Positions 53,201 through 60,510 of a DNA stretch of 64,000 nt are shown piece after piece. Under the pieces are notes generated by a model that was not told the origin of the DNA, made no database searches, and saw only the letters and a list, made by a program, of their open reading frames with translations. Each line of letters starts with the position of its first letter. The stretch's first letter is position 1. Where the stretch lies: positions 5,237,001 to 5,301,000 of the forward strand of contig NC_083508.1 of assembly GCF_032362555.1 (NCBI RefSeq), given 5' to 3'. Made by a program: the position numbers and the translations under genes. This stretch comes from Amyelois transitella (lineage: Eukaryota; Arthropoda; Insecta; Lepidoptera; Pyralidae).

Positions 53201-55815
53201 ATGTGCTGTTATTGCGCAACCCATGACCTCATTATGTTTAATTAAAACAATAACTAAAACTAGGTATTTAAAAAATTTCCTAAAAGAAATGAGAATAAAT
53301 AACTCCAAGAACAAAATCAAAAAGAACTATCATACATATATGTGTAAGTACTCGTACTCTGGATAAATAATGGTTTCAGAGTACCATATTTTAACTAGTT
53401 TTACAATGTACTATAGCATGACATCTTGGCAAAGATCCACTTAAAGTATAAATATACCAATTTTAAGAACACAGTCTCTGCATACGTTTTGGTCATTGCT
53501 CTAGATAAAAATAGGTCGCATTAAAATGCAATTGCATTATAAACTTGAATCGTTTCGGGAAAGCTAAATTTGTTTATTTAAAAAATCCTAATAAAATCAT
53601 TTCTTTGTGCAAGCTTAGCTTGTGTTTTAATTTACGAAAACATGTTAAAATACCGAACATAATTATTTAACCCATTTCTCAAACCATATTAGTTTATGTA
53701 TGTCAGTCAGTTTATGAAACAAGTTAGCACAAGTCTGTTCCAGAAATTCAAAGCATACAACAATCGAACTATAGTCGCGAGATATAAAAGTATATCGAAG
53801 AAAACAAAACATCATACGAAAATAAACTCAGAAAAATTCATACAGCTGTGTAGTCCAATGTGCCAAGCTTGAATTGTGTAAACAGTTACATCCGTTGGTG
53901 CCATGTGCCACATGCAGTTAGTCTCGACTAATTAGCAAAGAACTGACATTTTTGCACAACGTCTATCCTACCAATATTATAAATGCGAAAGTTTGTGAGT
54001 AAGTCAGGATGTCAGTATGGATGTTTGTTACTCTTTCACGCAAAAACTACTGAACCGATTACGATGAAATTTGGTATGTAGGTAGTTGAAGACCTAGAAT
54101 AACATATAGGCTACTTTTTATCCCGGAGTTCCCGCGGGATTAATAGGGTTTCCATGCGGACGTAGTTGCGGGCGGCCTCTAGTTTATTTATATGATCAGA
54201 AAAAAATAGTGTATTTCATTGACAAATATAGTATGATTGCAAGTTGCATTTACGTTACGTGAACCGTCAGTGCCATTGCAGGGAGAGTGGTACAAGTCAC
54301 TATGATTAAATTGTACTTTCAACCAGCTTCAAAAAAGGAGGAGATTCTCAATTCTGTATTTTTATAAGCACTTCTAGCAAATTAATGAGTCTTTCGTTAC
54401 TTAAATAAATAATGAAATGCATTAATTCATTAAACAATGAAGCTCGACTAGACTACTCAAATAAATCAATAAAAAATATAATATGAGTTTTGTTACCTTT
54501 ATTTTCTTCTCGTATGTAGAAATATGCCTAATACTTAACGACAATCTTGTTTCCAAATTGGGTTTTCTCACCGGAAAATTATAAATTACCCCGCAACTAT
54601 TTATTTAATTTGACTAAACATGCACTGATTAGAAACCGCAAGATCGTTTATGGTATTCATTCTCTCGATATTGTCACTTCGCACACTTCGCGTTTGTTGC
54701 GGTCGGGGCAGCGTTCGCTCCTAGCAGTACTACTCACGCATAACCTAATTAACAAAGACAGCAATGACTACTCACACAGTCCCTCGAGTCTACTTTGGCT
54801 CCGGCGTCTATCAAGTCCTTCACAATGGAGAGATGTCCTCCGCGAGCCGCGAAGGCCAGGGGCGTCCATCCGTCCGCATCCGCTGCGGCCGGGTCCGCGT
54901 TCGCTCCCAGTAGAAGTCGAACCGCGGCCGCCCGTCCGCTTTCACACGCACACATGAGCGCTGTTGTGCCATTCTGGGAAATTGAAGTACATAAATTGAA
55001 ATTAAAATTGATTGCTTAAAACTACATAGACAATTTTATTATTATTTTATTTAAGATTTTTAATGAAATGAATGTGGATGAAGCGAAAGAAGTATGCAGA
55101 GATCGTGGCAAGTGGAAAGAAGTAGTCTCTGCCTACCCCTCCGGGAAAGAGGCGTGATTTTATGTATGTATGTAGATTTTTAAATATATACCTAGGTACT
55201 GTACAGTTCTGAAAAGTGTTATTTCTCTTTCCAATATTCTGTTTTTGCTGTCCAATCTGTCCCTGCATAATGTGTCAAAGCAACGACGACTGTACGTTTG
55301 TGGAATATATTTATTATTTCACATTTAGTGATGTATATTCGTAGAATTTTCACTGCCCTGATAATTGATAAAATTACTTATATACATAGTTCATATACAA
55401 AACATGATATGGTAGCATGATCTAATATTTGCAGTAACTGCATTACATTACATTTATGTATATTCTCTCAAGAATAGGTATTGACGGTTTACAAATGCAA
55501 AGTCATGAAATTAATAGATTTCCTACATTTTGTATGTGACCAACAAATCAAGTTCTGCGGCGCGGTGGCGCTAGTGTCGCCGGTCGCCAGCTACGATAGC
55601 GTCTTGAATCACGCCAGCGACACCATGGGCTCGCTGCGGTGAAGACTCTGAAGAGTAAAGCAAGGACTCACCTCGTCCCGATCGTCCACATTGACATTCT
55701 TGTTAGTGTTAAGGAACTGCTGGAGCTCTGCGGTGGCGCTAGTGTCGCCGGTCGCCAGCTGCGATAGCGTCTTGAAGCACGCCAGCGACACCATCGACTC
55801 GCTGCGGTGAAGGCT
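28486..55815 (-). CDS. Kidins220: Kidins220/ARMS homologue: ankyrin-repeat, KAP NTPase, four-TM scaffold
   Basis: Kidins220 (ankyrin repeat-rich membrane spanning protein) is a plasma-membrane scaffold for receptor signalling. In gene order, 25 exons join in phase: 55815-55672, 54973-54776, 52120-52011, 51178-50958, 49913-49756, 48722-48519, 48145-48002, 47822-47525, 47324-47117, 45244-45107, 44146-43976, 43475-43359, 43153-42952, 41445-41266, 40227-40033, 39791-39509, 39333-39168, 38690-38512, 37847-37726, 37263-37063, 35539-35375, 34447-34345, 34111-34014, 32759-32666, 29210-28486. The sum is 4,824 nt, exactly 1,608 codons with stop; human is ~1,770 residues. Order of parts: ankyrin repeats, KAP P-loop (RWGSGKSF), TM1-2, TM3, TM4, Walker B ([12 protein letters not shown]), SAM-like segment, disordered tail ending DSAV. 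The first exon has an internal Met but may be preceded by two more exons. Exon-fragment copies fill several introns. Confidence 0.93.
30392..31305 (+). mobile_element. 0.9-kb element with 15-bp terminal inverted repeats
   Basis: aataggctatttgac at 30392-30406 and its exact reverse complement at 31291-31305. Inside is an ORF at 30708 ([21 protein letters not shown]...). Its start resembles a protein family carried by mobile elements in moth genomes ([12 protein letters not shown], then [13 protein letters not shown] in the shifted frame), from memory. The ORF is cut short. No clear target-site duplication seen. Confidence 0.6.
30777..30817 (+). repeat. Perfect 17-bp-stem hairpin inside the element ORF
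   Basis: Arms 30777-30793 (agaaatctggattgtct) and 30801-30817, 7-nt loop. The second arm belongs to the DNPDF-coding sequence; the first looks like an inverted duplicate of it that shifted the frame. Confidence 0.8.
31573..31596. repeat. (TA)n microsatellite
   Basis: About 12 TA units in a Kidins220 intron. Confidence 0.8.
32514..32759 (-). CDS. Kidins220: Kidins220 exon 24, with internal donor or own stop
   Basis: [31 protein letters not shown], then a strong donor G|GTGAGCC at 32666. Using the donor (32759-32666, phase 1) joins the last exon. Reading through gives a Pro-rich stretch and ends at TGA after NLGDDVFL (32514). Confidence 0.85.
   Translation of the reverse strand: MTLEEQMICGALQTLNEEAMEDVLQSEPPPPGEPHLRTIREHPPSPSPPASPPPARPAPTPNETSDQRDHVVLNLGDDVFL
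34014..34111 (-). CDS. Kidins220: Kidins220 exon 23
   Basis: [20 protein letters not shown] then [13 protein letters not shown]; phase 1 in, 0 out, donor CAG|GTACCT. Confidence 0.85.
34345..34447 (-). CDS. Kidins220: Kidins220 exon 22 (SAM-like, second half)
   Basis: [20 protein letters not shown] then [21 protein letters not shown] is the family hallmark of this region. Confidence 0.93.
34713..34840 (+). repeat. Perfect 64-bp tandem duplication
   Basis: Two copies of catgaattaaaaatattaag... ending ttattttataaac, in a Kidins220 intron. Confidence 0.85.
35090..35360 (+). mobile_element. LINE end, RTE-like
   Basis: ctatactaatattataaagctgaagagtttgtttg, then caggaactactagtttaaa and ttcacgcggaggaagtcgcgggcacagctagt. 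A stub of the same family is at 17,155-17,225. Confidence 0.6.
35375..35539 (-). CDS. Kidins220: Kidins220 exon 21 (SAM-like, first half)
   Basis: [20 protein letters not shown], then [20 protein letters not shown]. Corresponds to the vertebrate segment before FGDWHLFR. Confidence 0.9.
35572..36799 (+). mobile_element. Mariner transposon, full length, decayed transposase
   Basis: 1,228 bp flanked by TA on both sides, with imperfect inverted ends (cgagggcaacactgaaag and its counterpart ctttcagt...ccctcg near 36,780-36,799). Transposase pieces: [14 protein letters not shown] (first catalytic Asp) at 36,070-36,396, and [11 protein letters not shown] and [20 protein letters not shown] (second and third Asp, DD34D spacing) at 36,359-36,742. 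The frame is broken between these pieces and by stops in the 5' third, so it is not autonomous. Confidence 0.92.
36070..36742 (+). pseudogene. Mariner transposase, broken
   Basis: Two overlapping frames cover the catalytic half; a frame change occurs around 36,390. The N-terminal DNA-binding part upstream (35,750-36,065) has stops. All three catalytic aspartates are still encoded. Confidence 0.88.
36800..36925 (-). repeat. Family A repeat split by the mariner
   Basis: The sequence resumes at tatatcccttgcggggtagacacggcc after the mariner. Its other side is 35,544-35,571 (catacatacatatagtcatg). Confidence 0.7.
37063..37263 (-). CDS. Kidins220: Kidins220 exon 20 (Pro/Gly-rich linker)
   Basis: [20 protein letters not shown], then [20 protein letters not shown] and MLRMAFPGL; phase 0 both ends. 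Confidence 0.85.
37548..37680 (-). mobile_element. LINE 3' end fragment, family D
   Basis: Reverse copy (catacatacataaatcaagc, ctttcccgaaggggtaggc, then ttcatttataacttttttcaggcaagc). Confidence 0.6.
37726..37847 (-). CDS. Kidins220: Kidins220 exon 19
   Basis: [20 protein letters not shown], then His-rich [17 protein letters not shown]; poorly conserved linker, assigned by splice sites and phase. Confidence 0.8.
38005..38240 (-). mobile_element. LINE 3' end, family D, with ORF end
   Basis: The minus-strand frame 38233-38015 reads [20 protein letters not shown] then [20 protein letters not shown] and ends AYPSGKEA. The GRPR...DRGKW pattern is the C-terminus of a non-LTR reverse transcriptase. 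A tgtatgtatgtatg tail follows. Confidence 0.7.
38404..38478 (-). pseudogene. Decayed copy of exon 18
   Basis: About 75 bp similar to 38,545-38,618 (caggaatatcttgaggtctgcg, gctgcggtggaagctgag), just downstream in the next intron. Confidence 0.78.
38512..38690 (-). CDS. Kidins220: Kidins220 exon 18
   Basis: [20 protein letters not shown], then [20 protein letters not shown]; matches the end of the KAP region. Confidence 0.92.
38968..39050 (+). repeat. Family A repeat fragment
   Basis: 3' part: cagtcttttcaagactattggctctgtctacccctcaagggttatagacg. Confidence 0.55.
39168..39333 (-). CDS. Kidins220: Kidins220 exon 17
   Basis: [20 protein letters not shown] then [16 protein letters not shown]; strong family match. 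Donor AA|GTAAGT. Confidence 0.93.
39509..39791 (-). CDS. Kidins220: Kidins220 exon 16
   Basis: A variable Ser/Arg/Ala-rich part with [18 protein letters not shown], then [20 protein letters not shown] and [11 protein letters not shown], the conserved KAP C-terminal part. Confidence 0.92.
40033..40227 (-). CDS. Kidins220: Kidins220 exon 15
   Basis: [20 protein letters not shown], then [19 protein letters not shown], matching the KAP segment after Walker B (NINGHDYMRNIVHLPVFL in human, from memory). Confidence 0.92.
40830..40844 (-). CDS. Possible 15-nt microexon of Kidins220
   Basis: Five codons (VAWME), phase 0, between an acceptor-like gtatgtgcag and donor GTTAGTC, in the intron between IISK and AVEIN. 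The main isoform does not need it. The polypyrimidine tract is poor. Confidence 0.25.
41030..41205 (-). mobile_element. tRNA-derived SINE, reverse orientation
   Basis: On the minus strand: gagcgtcggtggtcaaacggttaggc (box A-like) and ggttcaattcctgcc (box B), then a body with the accgtaagagta phrase on the plus strand. Confidence 0.6.
41266..41445 (-). CDS. Kidins220: Kidins220 exon 14 (KAP Walker B)
   Basis: [20 protein letters not shown], then [16 protein letters not shown] and [14 protein letters not shown]. The acidic Walker B (VVVVDALD) is intact. Donor AAG|GTCGGT is weak. Confidence 0.93.
41534..43033 (-). repeat. 125-bp tandem array of the exon 13 end (12 donor copies)
   Basis: Copies of the exon end and donor start at 41578 and recur every 125 bp up to 42953. 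Each unit has 103 nt of exon-like sequence and 22 nt of intron-like sequence (GTGAGCTCGCTGTGTGTGTCAG). The array units lack 42 bp (14 codons, [14 protein letters not shown]) found in the parent exon and carry two further substitutions. The 11 derived units look identical to each other. Confidence 0.93.
42952..43153 (-). CDS. Kidins220: Kidins220 exon 13 (TM4)
   Basis: [20 protein letters not shown], then [15 protein letters not shown] and [12 protein letters not shown] before GTGAGC. Parent of the 125-bp array. Confidence 0.9.
43359..43475 (-). CDS. Kidins220: Kidins220 exon 12 (TM3)
   Basis: [16 protein letters not shown] then the hydrophobic [15 protein letters not shown]; the CC-P motif before TM3 matches the family (CCLPSF in human, from memory). 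Confidence 0.9.
43908..43946 (-). pseudogene. Short decayed copy of exon 11
   Basis: About 39 bp resembling 44,020-44,056 (gtctg-tgcacacgca, gtactgacactct), just past the donor in the next intron. Confidence 0.5.
43976..44146 (-). CDS. Kidins220: Kidins220 exon 11
   Basis: [20 protein letters not shown], then [20 protein letters not shown] and [10 protein letters not shown]; acceptor ttttgcag, donor AA|GTGAGT. Confidence 0.9.
44330..45020 (+). mobile_element. 5'-truncated LINE with reverse-transcriptase ORF end
   Basis: An open frame at 44348-44674 encodes the C-terminal end typical of non-LTR elements ([14 protein letters not shown], then [16 protein letters not shown] and [20 protein letters not shown]), followed by a 3' UTR and a (TTCTA)n tail near 44,990-45,020. 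It is inserted antisense in a Kidins220 intron. Confidence 0.75.
45107..45244 (-). CDS. Kidins220: Kidins220 exon 10
   Basis: [20 protein letters not shown], then [20 protein letters not shown]; phase 2 in and out, donor AA|GTAATT. Matches the family's FVNPPE region. Confidence 0.88.
45656..47232 (-). repeat. 154-bp tandem array of the exon 9 end (10 periods)
   Basis: Unit landmarks recur exactly every 154 bp from 45673 to 47213. Each unit carries the last ~120 nt of exon 9, its GTGAGTGATGACG donor and ~40 nt of intron. Two units have agtctgtg in place of agtccgtg; otherwise I see no differences. The highest-coordinate copy is the parent, because only it continues into the rest of exon 9. 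Confidence 0.93.
47117..47324 (-). CDS. Kidins220: Kidins220 exon 9 (TM1-TM2)
   Basis: [17 protein letters not shown], then two hydrophobic segments ([20 protein letters not shown] and [18 protein letters not shown]), ending GNK at donor CAA|GTGAGT. Source of the 154-bp array. Confidence 0.9.
47383..47495 (-). pseudogene. Decayed copy of Kidins220 exon 8 Walker A region
   Basis: Similar to about 47,553-47,660 of exon 8 over more than 100 bp (cagacagacttggctccgac, gccgcgctatac). It lies in the next intron. The P-loop glycine-lysine codons are altered and there is no donor. Confidence 0.75.
47525..47822 (-). CDS. Kidins220: Kidins220 exon 8 (KAP domain, Walker A)
   Basis: [20 protein letters not shown], then [30 protein letters not shown] and [18 protein letters not shown]. 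The Walker A lysine and serine (GSGKS) are present. Confidence 0.95.
48002..48145 (-). CDS. Kidins220: Kidins220 exon 7 (last ankyrin repeats)
   Basis: [19 protein letters not shown] and [13 protein letters not shown]; acceptor gttatag, donor AAG|GTGAG. Confidence 0.92.
48519..48722 (-). CDS. Kidins220: Kidins220 exon 6 (ankyrin repeats)
   Basis: 68 codons: [19 protein letters not shown] and [19 protein letters not shown]; acceptor atattccag, donor ATT|GTAAGT. Confidence 0.92.
48750..48845 (-). mobile_element. LINE 3' end fragment, family D
   Basis: Reverse copy of the family D end (atcacgcctctttctcggagtggtaggc, then ccactttccatgatccctac). Fuller copies at 38,005 and 55,066. Confidence 0.55.
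49756..49913 (-). CDS. Kidins220: Kidins220 exon 5 (ankyrin repeats)
   Basis: [18 protein letters not shown], then [18 protein letters not shown] and AYINVQ; acceptor ttatttcag, donor CAG|GTAAAC. Confidence 0.92.
50021..50270 (+). repeat. Family A repeat, near full length
   Basis: Plus copy in a Kidins220 intron: ggtgccgtgtggtccccgga to gggatatagacgtgacc, then a tatgtatgt tail. Confidence 0.75.
50460..50957 (-). repeat. Three intronic copies of the Kidins220 exon 4 3' end
   Basis: Copies of the exon end and donor start at 50781, 50621 and 50460, spaced 177, 160 and 161 bp from the parent at 50958. The nearest copy still reads [19 protein letters not shown]; the farthest is damaged ([14 protein letters not shown]). 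Flanking intron sequence (cactaagtgatagacagca) is copied too. Confidence 0.8.
50958..51178 (-). CDS. Kidins220: Kidins220 exon 4 (ankyrin repeats)
   Basis: [37 protein letters not shown] and [14 protein letters not shown]; acceptor ttttccag, donor CAAG|GTTATA. Its 3' part is the source of the intronic copies at 50,460-50,957. Confidence 0.9.
51614..51642. repeat. Perfect 12-bp-stem hairpin
   Basis: aacgggtgtaaa, 5-nt loop, then its reverse complement, in a Kidins220 intron. Confidence 0.6.
52011..52120 (-). CDS. Kidins220: Kidins220 exon 3 (ankyrin repeat)
   Basis: [18 protein letters not shown], then [16 protein letters not shown]; acceptor ttgtttag, donor GTACGT, phase 2 out. Confidence 0.9.
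52990..53100 (-). repeat. Degraded family A fragment
   Basis: actgggtagacagagccaac, ttagctggatg, gagattcggatagtggcaag, then aaatgaaggatcctaggttt. Confidence 0.45.
53966..54183 (-). mobile_element. LINE 3' end, family B
   Basis: Reverse copy of the 9,520-9,737 family, over about 218 bp: tcctaccaatattataaatgcg through tatcccggagttcccgcggga to gggcggcctctag. Confidence 0.7.
54776..54973 (-). CDS. Kidins220: Kidins220 exon 2 (ankyrin repeats)
   Basis: 66 codons, phase 0. Two ankyrin units: [19 protein letters not shown] and [19 protein letters not shown], ending KVDSRDC before GTGAGTAG. Confidence 0.92.
55066..55172 (+). mobile_element. LINE 3' end, family D
   Basis: aaatgaatgtggatgaagcgaaagaagtatgcagagatcgtggcaag ([15 protein letters not shown]), then tgcctacccctccgggaaagag and a tgtatgtatg tail. 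Confidence 0.7.
55562..55651 (-). pseudogene. Broken copy of Kidins220 core exon 1
   Basis: About 90 bp homologous to 55730-55819, in the same orientation, in the following intron. It has two in-frame stops relative to the parent (TGC to TGA and CAG to TAG) and lacks the donor. Confidence 0.8.
55672..55815 (-). CDS. Kidins220: Kidins220 core exon 1 (pre-ankyrin segment)
   Basis: 48 codons, phase 0 both ends: [20 protein letters not shown] through NVNVDDRDE. Acceptor ggtcgcag, donor GAG|GTGAGTCC. The Met at residue 8 could be a start for a short isoform. A broken copy lies just downstream. Confidence 0.85.
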
Positions 55816-57015
55816 CTGCGACCAATATCAATATTTGTTTGAGTAATTATTTTTAAAAAGGGAATGTCTCTAGAGCAACTTATTTGTAAGGTTTTTTTTT
55901 TGAAAGATAGATTATGAAAAAAAAATCTAATGAAAAACATTTAAGAGATCTCTTCTAATACAAAGAATCAATTCAAATTTGTGCAACATAACTGAAAGAA
56001 AGTTGAAAAAAAATGTAGGTGGGAAAGTAAATTGGTTCGTTAGTCACTCAACACACGCGCCAAGAAAATTAATGGTTAAATGAAGGCTTCACGCAATTTT
56101 AGGTAGGTAAGAACATGTTGAAAAAGGGGCAGACATTATACATTTAAAAATAACACAAAAAACATAGCACAAGGCAAAAACATAGTATAAAATAAAATTT
56201 TAAATCGCAAGACTTAAAATTAGGGCTATCAATTTGAAGAAACTGACACCCTACTTTTTTTTTGTATTGGAGAAGACAACAAAGAAGTTACCATTACCTC
56301 GCTCGGTTGAAAACTCCAACGCAACATATTGTCAACAAAATATTACTGGTTTACAATAAAAAGACACTAAAAAGAAAATTAATAAACTTAGATAATTTTG
56401 TGGACAATATACAATAATGATTTCATTACACGAGATCAACACGTTAGCTCCACACACTTTACTTCTTATAATGAAATTTATAGATACAGTGATAACGTGA
56501 TATCGCAAGGTAGCCCAATAATTACAGAAGAATGTTTATATTTGACGCAAAGATAGTCTTGATAAAATTAGCAAACATAATCGTGTGCTTCCTACAGGTG
56601 ATATTGATTATGAATCAACGATTCTGGGTAATCAGAATAATTTATTGATATTTATTTCAGTCTTTAAATTTAATAACGTATATGCCCAAGAGTTGCGGAG
56701 ATTTTATAATTTCCTCATATTTTCTCTCTCTCTTTTTTAATTTTAGTATTTAAAATATATAGATTTTTAAATTTTAATTTGCAAAAACTACCTCGCCCAT
56801 GATATTTTCACTTTTTTACTTCAGCTTTTAATTTTTTCGAAACACGTCACACAGTCTAAACTAAAAGCAAAAGTTACAATATTTAATTCCTTTACATATC
56901 ACAACTTTTAAAAACATGCTGTTAGTATGTTGCGTCCTGCTACAACAGTGTCACAAATTTTAAGTCATAAATTAAACTATAACGCGTTCACACTTGCAAT
57001 CATCGTTGCGCAGAC

Positions 57016-57603
57016 CGTGTTAGAATGTCGGCGCAGTGCGAACCCATGGAAGCCTGCAAATCCATGGCTGAAGCGGCGGTGTTCCCCGGGGGGCGCAGTC
57101 ACAGTGAACTTGGGCACGTTGAAGTGAGCCCCAGCAGACACGGGCCCTAGGTGCTCCGTGTTGTCTCCGCTCACATTCAGGTGCAGAAAAGAGGGTCTCC
57201 TGCGTTTGTGGTGATGGGGCATCGCCGGAGACAACATCGATCCTGCAAAACTATTGCTTTTTGCACGTTTCGTTGGCGTCAGGTCATCACCAACAATCTC
57301 AGATCTCTCAGACACCGATCTTTCGGATCCTGATCCACTCCGTTCCGTATCAGAAGACGTCGGGGACTCTTGAACGACCTCCAGCACTGCACCGTTTTCA
57401 AATGGCGAGGTTGGGGGGCGTGACACGTTCCTGGGCCTATGAATATTTGCGATGAGGCTTCGTATATGAACATATTCGTTATCATTACTGGAGATCGGAA
57501 GATGCGGCGGAAGGGACATGATGTCTCGACTTCGCGCATAATAAACTGAGCGTGCGGCACGGCGTCCTACTACAGATTCGCTATGACGGTGACTAACATG
57601 CGA
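57016..57603 (-). CDS. Candidate N-terminal exon, Ser/Arg/His-rich, probably of Kidins220
   Basis: An open frame with biased, protein-like composition: MSLPPHLPISSNDNEYVHIR from 57519, then a Ser/Glu-rich stretch (TERSGSGSERSVSERSE), a basic KRAKS and HHHKRRRPSF, and FSHGFAGFHGFALRRHSNT. The frame is open upstream to an acceptor-like ttcttctcgtag at 57604-57606. An in-frame TAG there means a start at 57519 if transcription begins locally, in the GC-rich DNA at 57,610-57,900. At the 3' end, a weak donor (ACG|GTCTGC) at 57016 is in phase with the exon at 55815. A second in-phase GTGAGC lies earlier. Otherwise the frame stops at 56977 as a 180-codon ORF. Likely phosphorylated cytosolic segment; function unknown. 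Confidence 0.45.
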
Positions 57604-60510
57604 CTACGAGAAGAACGACGCAGCGCACGTCGGGCGGATACTATTTAGAGCGCCCGTGATGGTGCAGGGCGGGCGGAGGGCGCGGCGACCGGTATGAATG
57701 AACGCGTGATACATACGAGTGAGTAAGTACTGCATGTTCGTAGCGAGAGTCGCTTGAGCACCGCAGATGCGCTGCGGGGCACATATCGCTCAGGAGGCAG
57801 CATGTTGCGCGGAGTCCAACCAGATTATGCCGGTCGCTGGTGGCGCGGCGCCTGAGATGCGCGATCGTAGTAGGACCTCTCCCCGCCGCTGCAGCCGGAC
57901 TTCCATAACGTCTATATACACTTGTATTTATTTCTAATAAACACGTTGGTGTATAAAATCACACCACAAAACATCCAATTAAATATGATGTAAATTACAA
58001 ACAAACACATTACCTTAATATATTAAACTGATTTGATTTGTCATTAGATAAAGGCTTCATTTGTAACAGGTAAATTGTAATTAAGTAATCCGACTTAAAT
58101 ATCTATAGCACTAAGGTAATTTTTTTATATTATAAGTTAGATTCTTATAATACTGGCATTGTAAGATATGACACGGGCAAGTAAAGTAAATTTCGCAGTT
58201 ATCGGCTATCGCATTAAAATTTTTGCGCGAGTATTCCTTTCATTTACGAGTTCATAACCGGTCCACAATCTATCAATGTACAGTGCAAAAAGGTCGCGTG
58301 GTAAAGATCCGCAGCAAAAGGAGAGCAAAAAGAATAACGGGGTTACAAGATTCCATGCAGTTAAGCGCGCAGGCCAATTGCGACCTGTGCAGCCACTCAA
58401 GCAAAACGATGACGCGAATGACGATTCTAACATATGTATGAGGCTTTAACAGGATATTATGTGCAGTGAGTATTTCTTTAAGAGTTGTTTTTTTTCAGTT
58501 CGGATCGACTTTCTTACATACATAATGAGACTAAATCTCTTTCTTCGTTCCGTGCATATTTCTTACTCTCACATTTATCAATCTTTGTGCAAGCTCGTCG
58601 GTTAAGGATACCTACCCTTGATCTATTATTTAATGTCTTTTTAATTTTAAAAAATATGTAACATCTAAAAAAACATCCAAACTTAAAGAATAATTAAATT
58701 ACTACATACGCATAGTTGTACCTGTCCATAATTCCGTATGAAAGACGCCGCACGCAACATCACACACCATCAGATGTTATTATTGCAGTACTGCAATAAT
58801 CTTAAACAACGAGATCTAACGTGGTCACCGCGCGCCACTGGAGATAAACCTGTGTTAATGTCCACTGCACTCTACTTATACCACCTAATGTTTATGAAAG
58901 CTTTAGTATTGTTAATATTGGTACAAAAACGTTTGTAATACTAACAAGCGGATTTAGGTGATAACGGTAAAATTATGACTATTACACCATCGTTTACATA
59001 TGGGTGCTAAATAGGTATAAAGAATGGAAAGGATAACAAAATACGGCATACACAACATTTTATTACTTACAATATTCTGAAGTGCTTGTGATATTTCTGG
59101 TTAGCGAGACTTAATCCGTTAATTTTGCTTTCGGATAAGTTAAAATCCGTTATTTTTTAAAGTTGTTTGAAGAATGCGATGGATGTGAATGAGAATGAAA
59201 GAAACAAATACAAATGTTTGGTAAATATGTGAGCAGAAAGATGATCAGAAATAGGAATTTGATATAATGCTCTCTCAAAAAATTTTACTGTAAAACTGGG
59301 TAAAATGAAAAAAATGAAAAATGAAAAAATATTTATTCTTTTTACAATATGGTAAATAACAAAGGTGTTTGAAGTCTCCTGTTAAGTATGTAATACCTGT
59401 GTTAGGAGACTCCGAAAATGATGATTAACATTATAAAACCACGATGGCAGCACCGCGTTGAAGATGTGTCTTGAGAGATTTTGATCAAATATTTATCAAA
59501 TTATACTTGATGTCTGAGAAATGAAAAGGGGGTTTAAAAGTTCATTTAAAGAATATGAAAAAGTGGCGCAGGGTCTTTTATTTGTCGGTCCTTTATAGAC
59601 GAAATGACAGTAAGACTGAAAGCGTTATTGAAATGGGCGAGATTGTGGAAGCACATAAATAATGAAATAAGGTAAGAGTGTAGAGAATGATAGTGTCAGA
59701 GACAGAGATGATAAAGGCTGGAAAAGGCGTAGTAAAGAAAATTCGTAGTTGTACATACATATATACCATACATTGGCATACATCCAAAGTAATTTTGGAA
59801 TATAATCACAGGGCAACGCTAACAAGGAAATAGGCGTTGAAGGAAATGCAAATGACATCCGAACCGCAGCCAGCTTTAAACTGTCAATCAACTTTTTACA
59901 TTTTGTTTATGCACATTGTGCATGAATTATTGAAAGTTGAATTAATCATAAAAAATAATAGCAATGTAATGTTAATAAAAAAACATTTAAGCTTTAATTT
60001 ATTTTAAAAAGATTTCTATTTCTAAAGAGTGCATATTTTTACACTGTCTTTTTCAGCCATAATTTATAGATTACATTAGGTACCTACATACTATTTATAA
60101 AGTACGCACAAATTAAATTTTGATAAATAAAATAAGTAGGTACTAATCCTTTCAAAAAAAATAAAACTGTTCACTATCTAGCTATACTATTTTTTCTGAA
60201 TTGATTATGACCACGGAAAACATATAAAAGTCAAGACTGTGTCTGTGAACTTTTTTCAATATGTTTCATTCCTTTAAATAATATGGGTAAATATCTGGCA
60301 ATTGCAATAAACAATATCAGACAAGTTACAATTGGTAGAACGCTTTCAATTGATATGATAAAGATATATCTCTACTATAATGAACTGGTAAAGAAATAAA
60401 CCGAAGCAGATATCTCTCACGTAGGCTCGTCTAGTAAAATGACTATCTATTTTGTTTTTTTTTAAACAATTTTAAACTCGTAAGGTAACATTAGAATCTC
60501 AAAGTTGTAC
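57604..60510. other. Promoter-like GC-rich DNA, then AT-rich intron or spacer
   Basis: 57,604-57,900 is GC/CpG-rich and may be a promoter for a transcript starting MSLPPH. 58,200-58,440 has modest GC with overlapping frames on both strands and no recognisable protein. 58,505-58,620 looks like a degraded family D LINE end. A 22-bp perfect palindrome is at 58,779-58,800. Nothing else seen. Confidence 0.4.

Noticed and set aside
58206..58441. Overlapping 72-75 codon ORFs on both strands
   Set aside because: No splice context, no recognisable motif, and equal openness on both strands.
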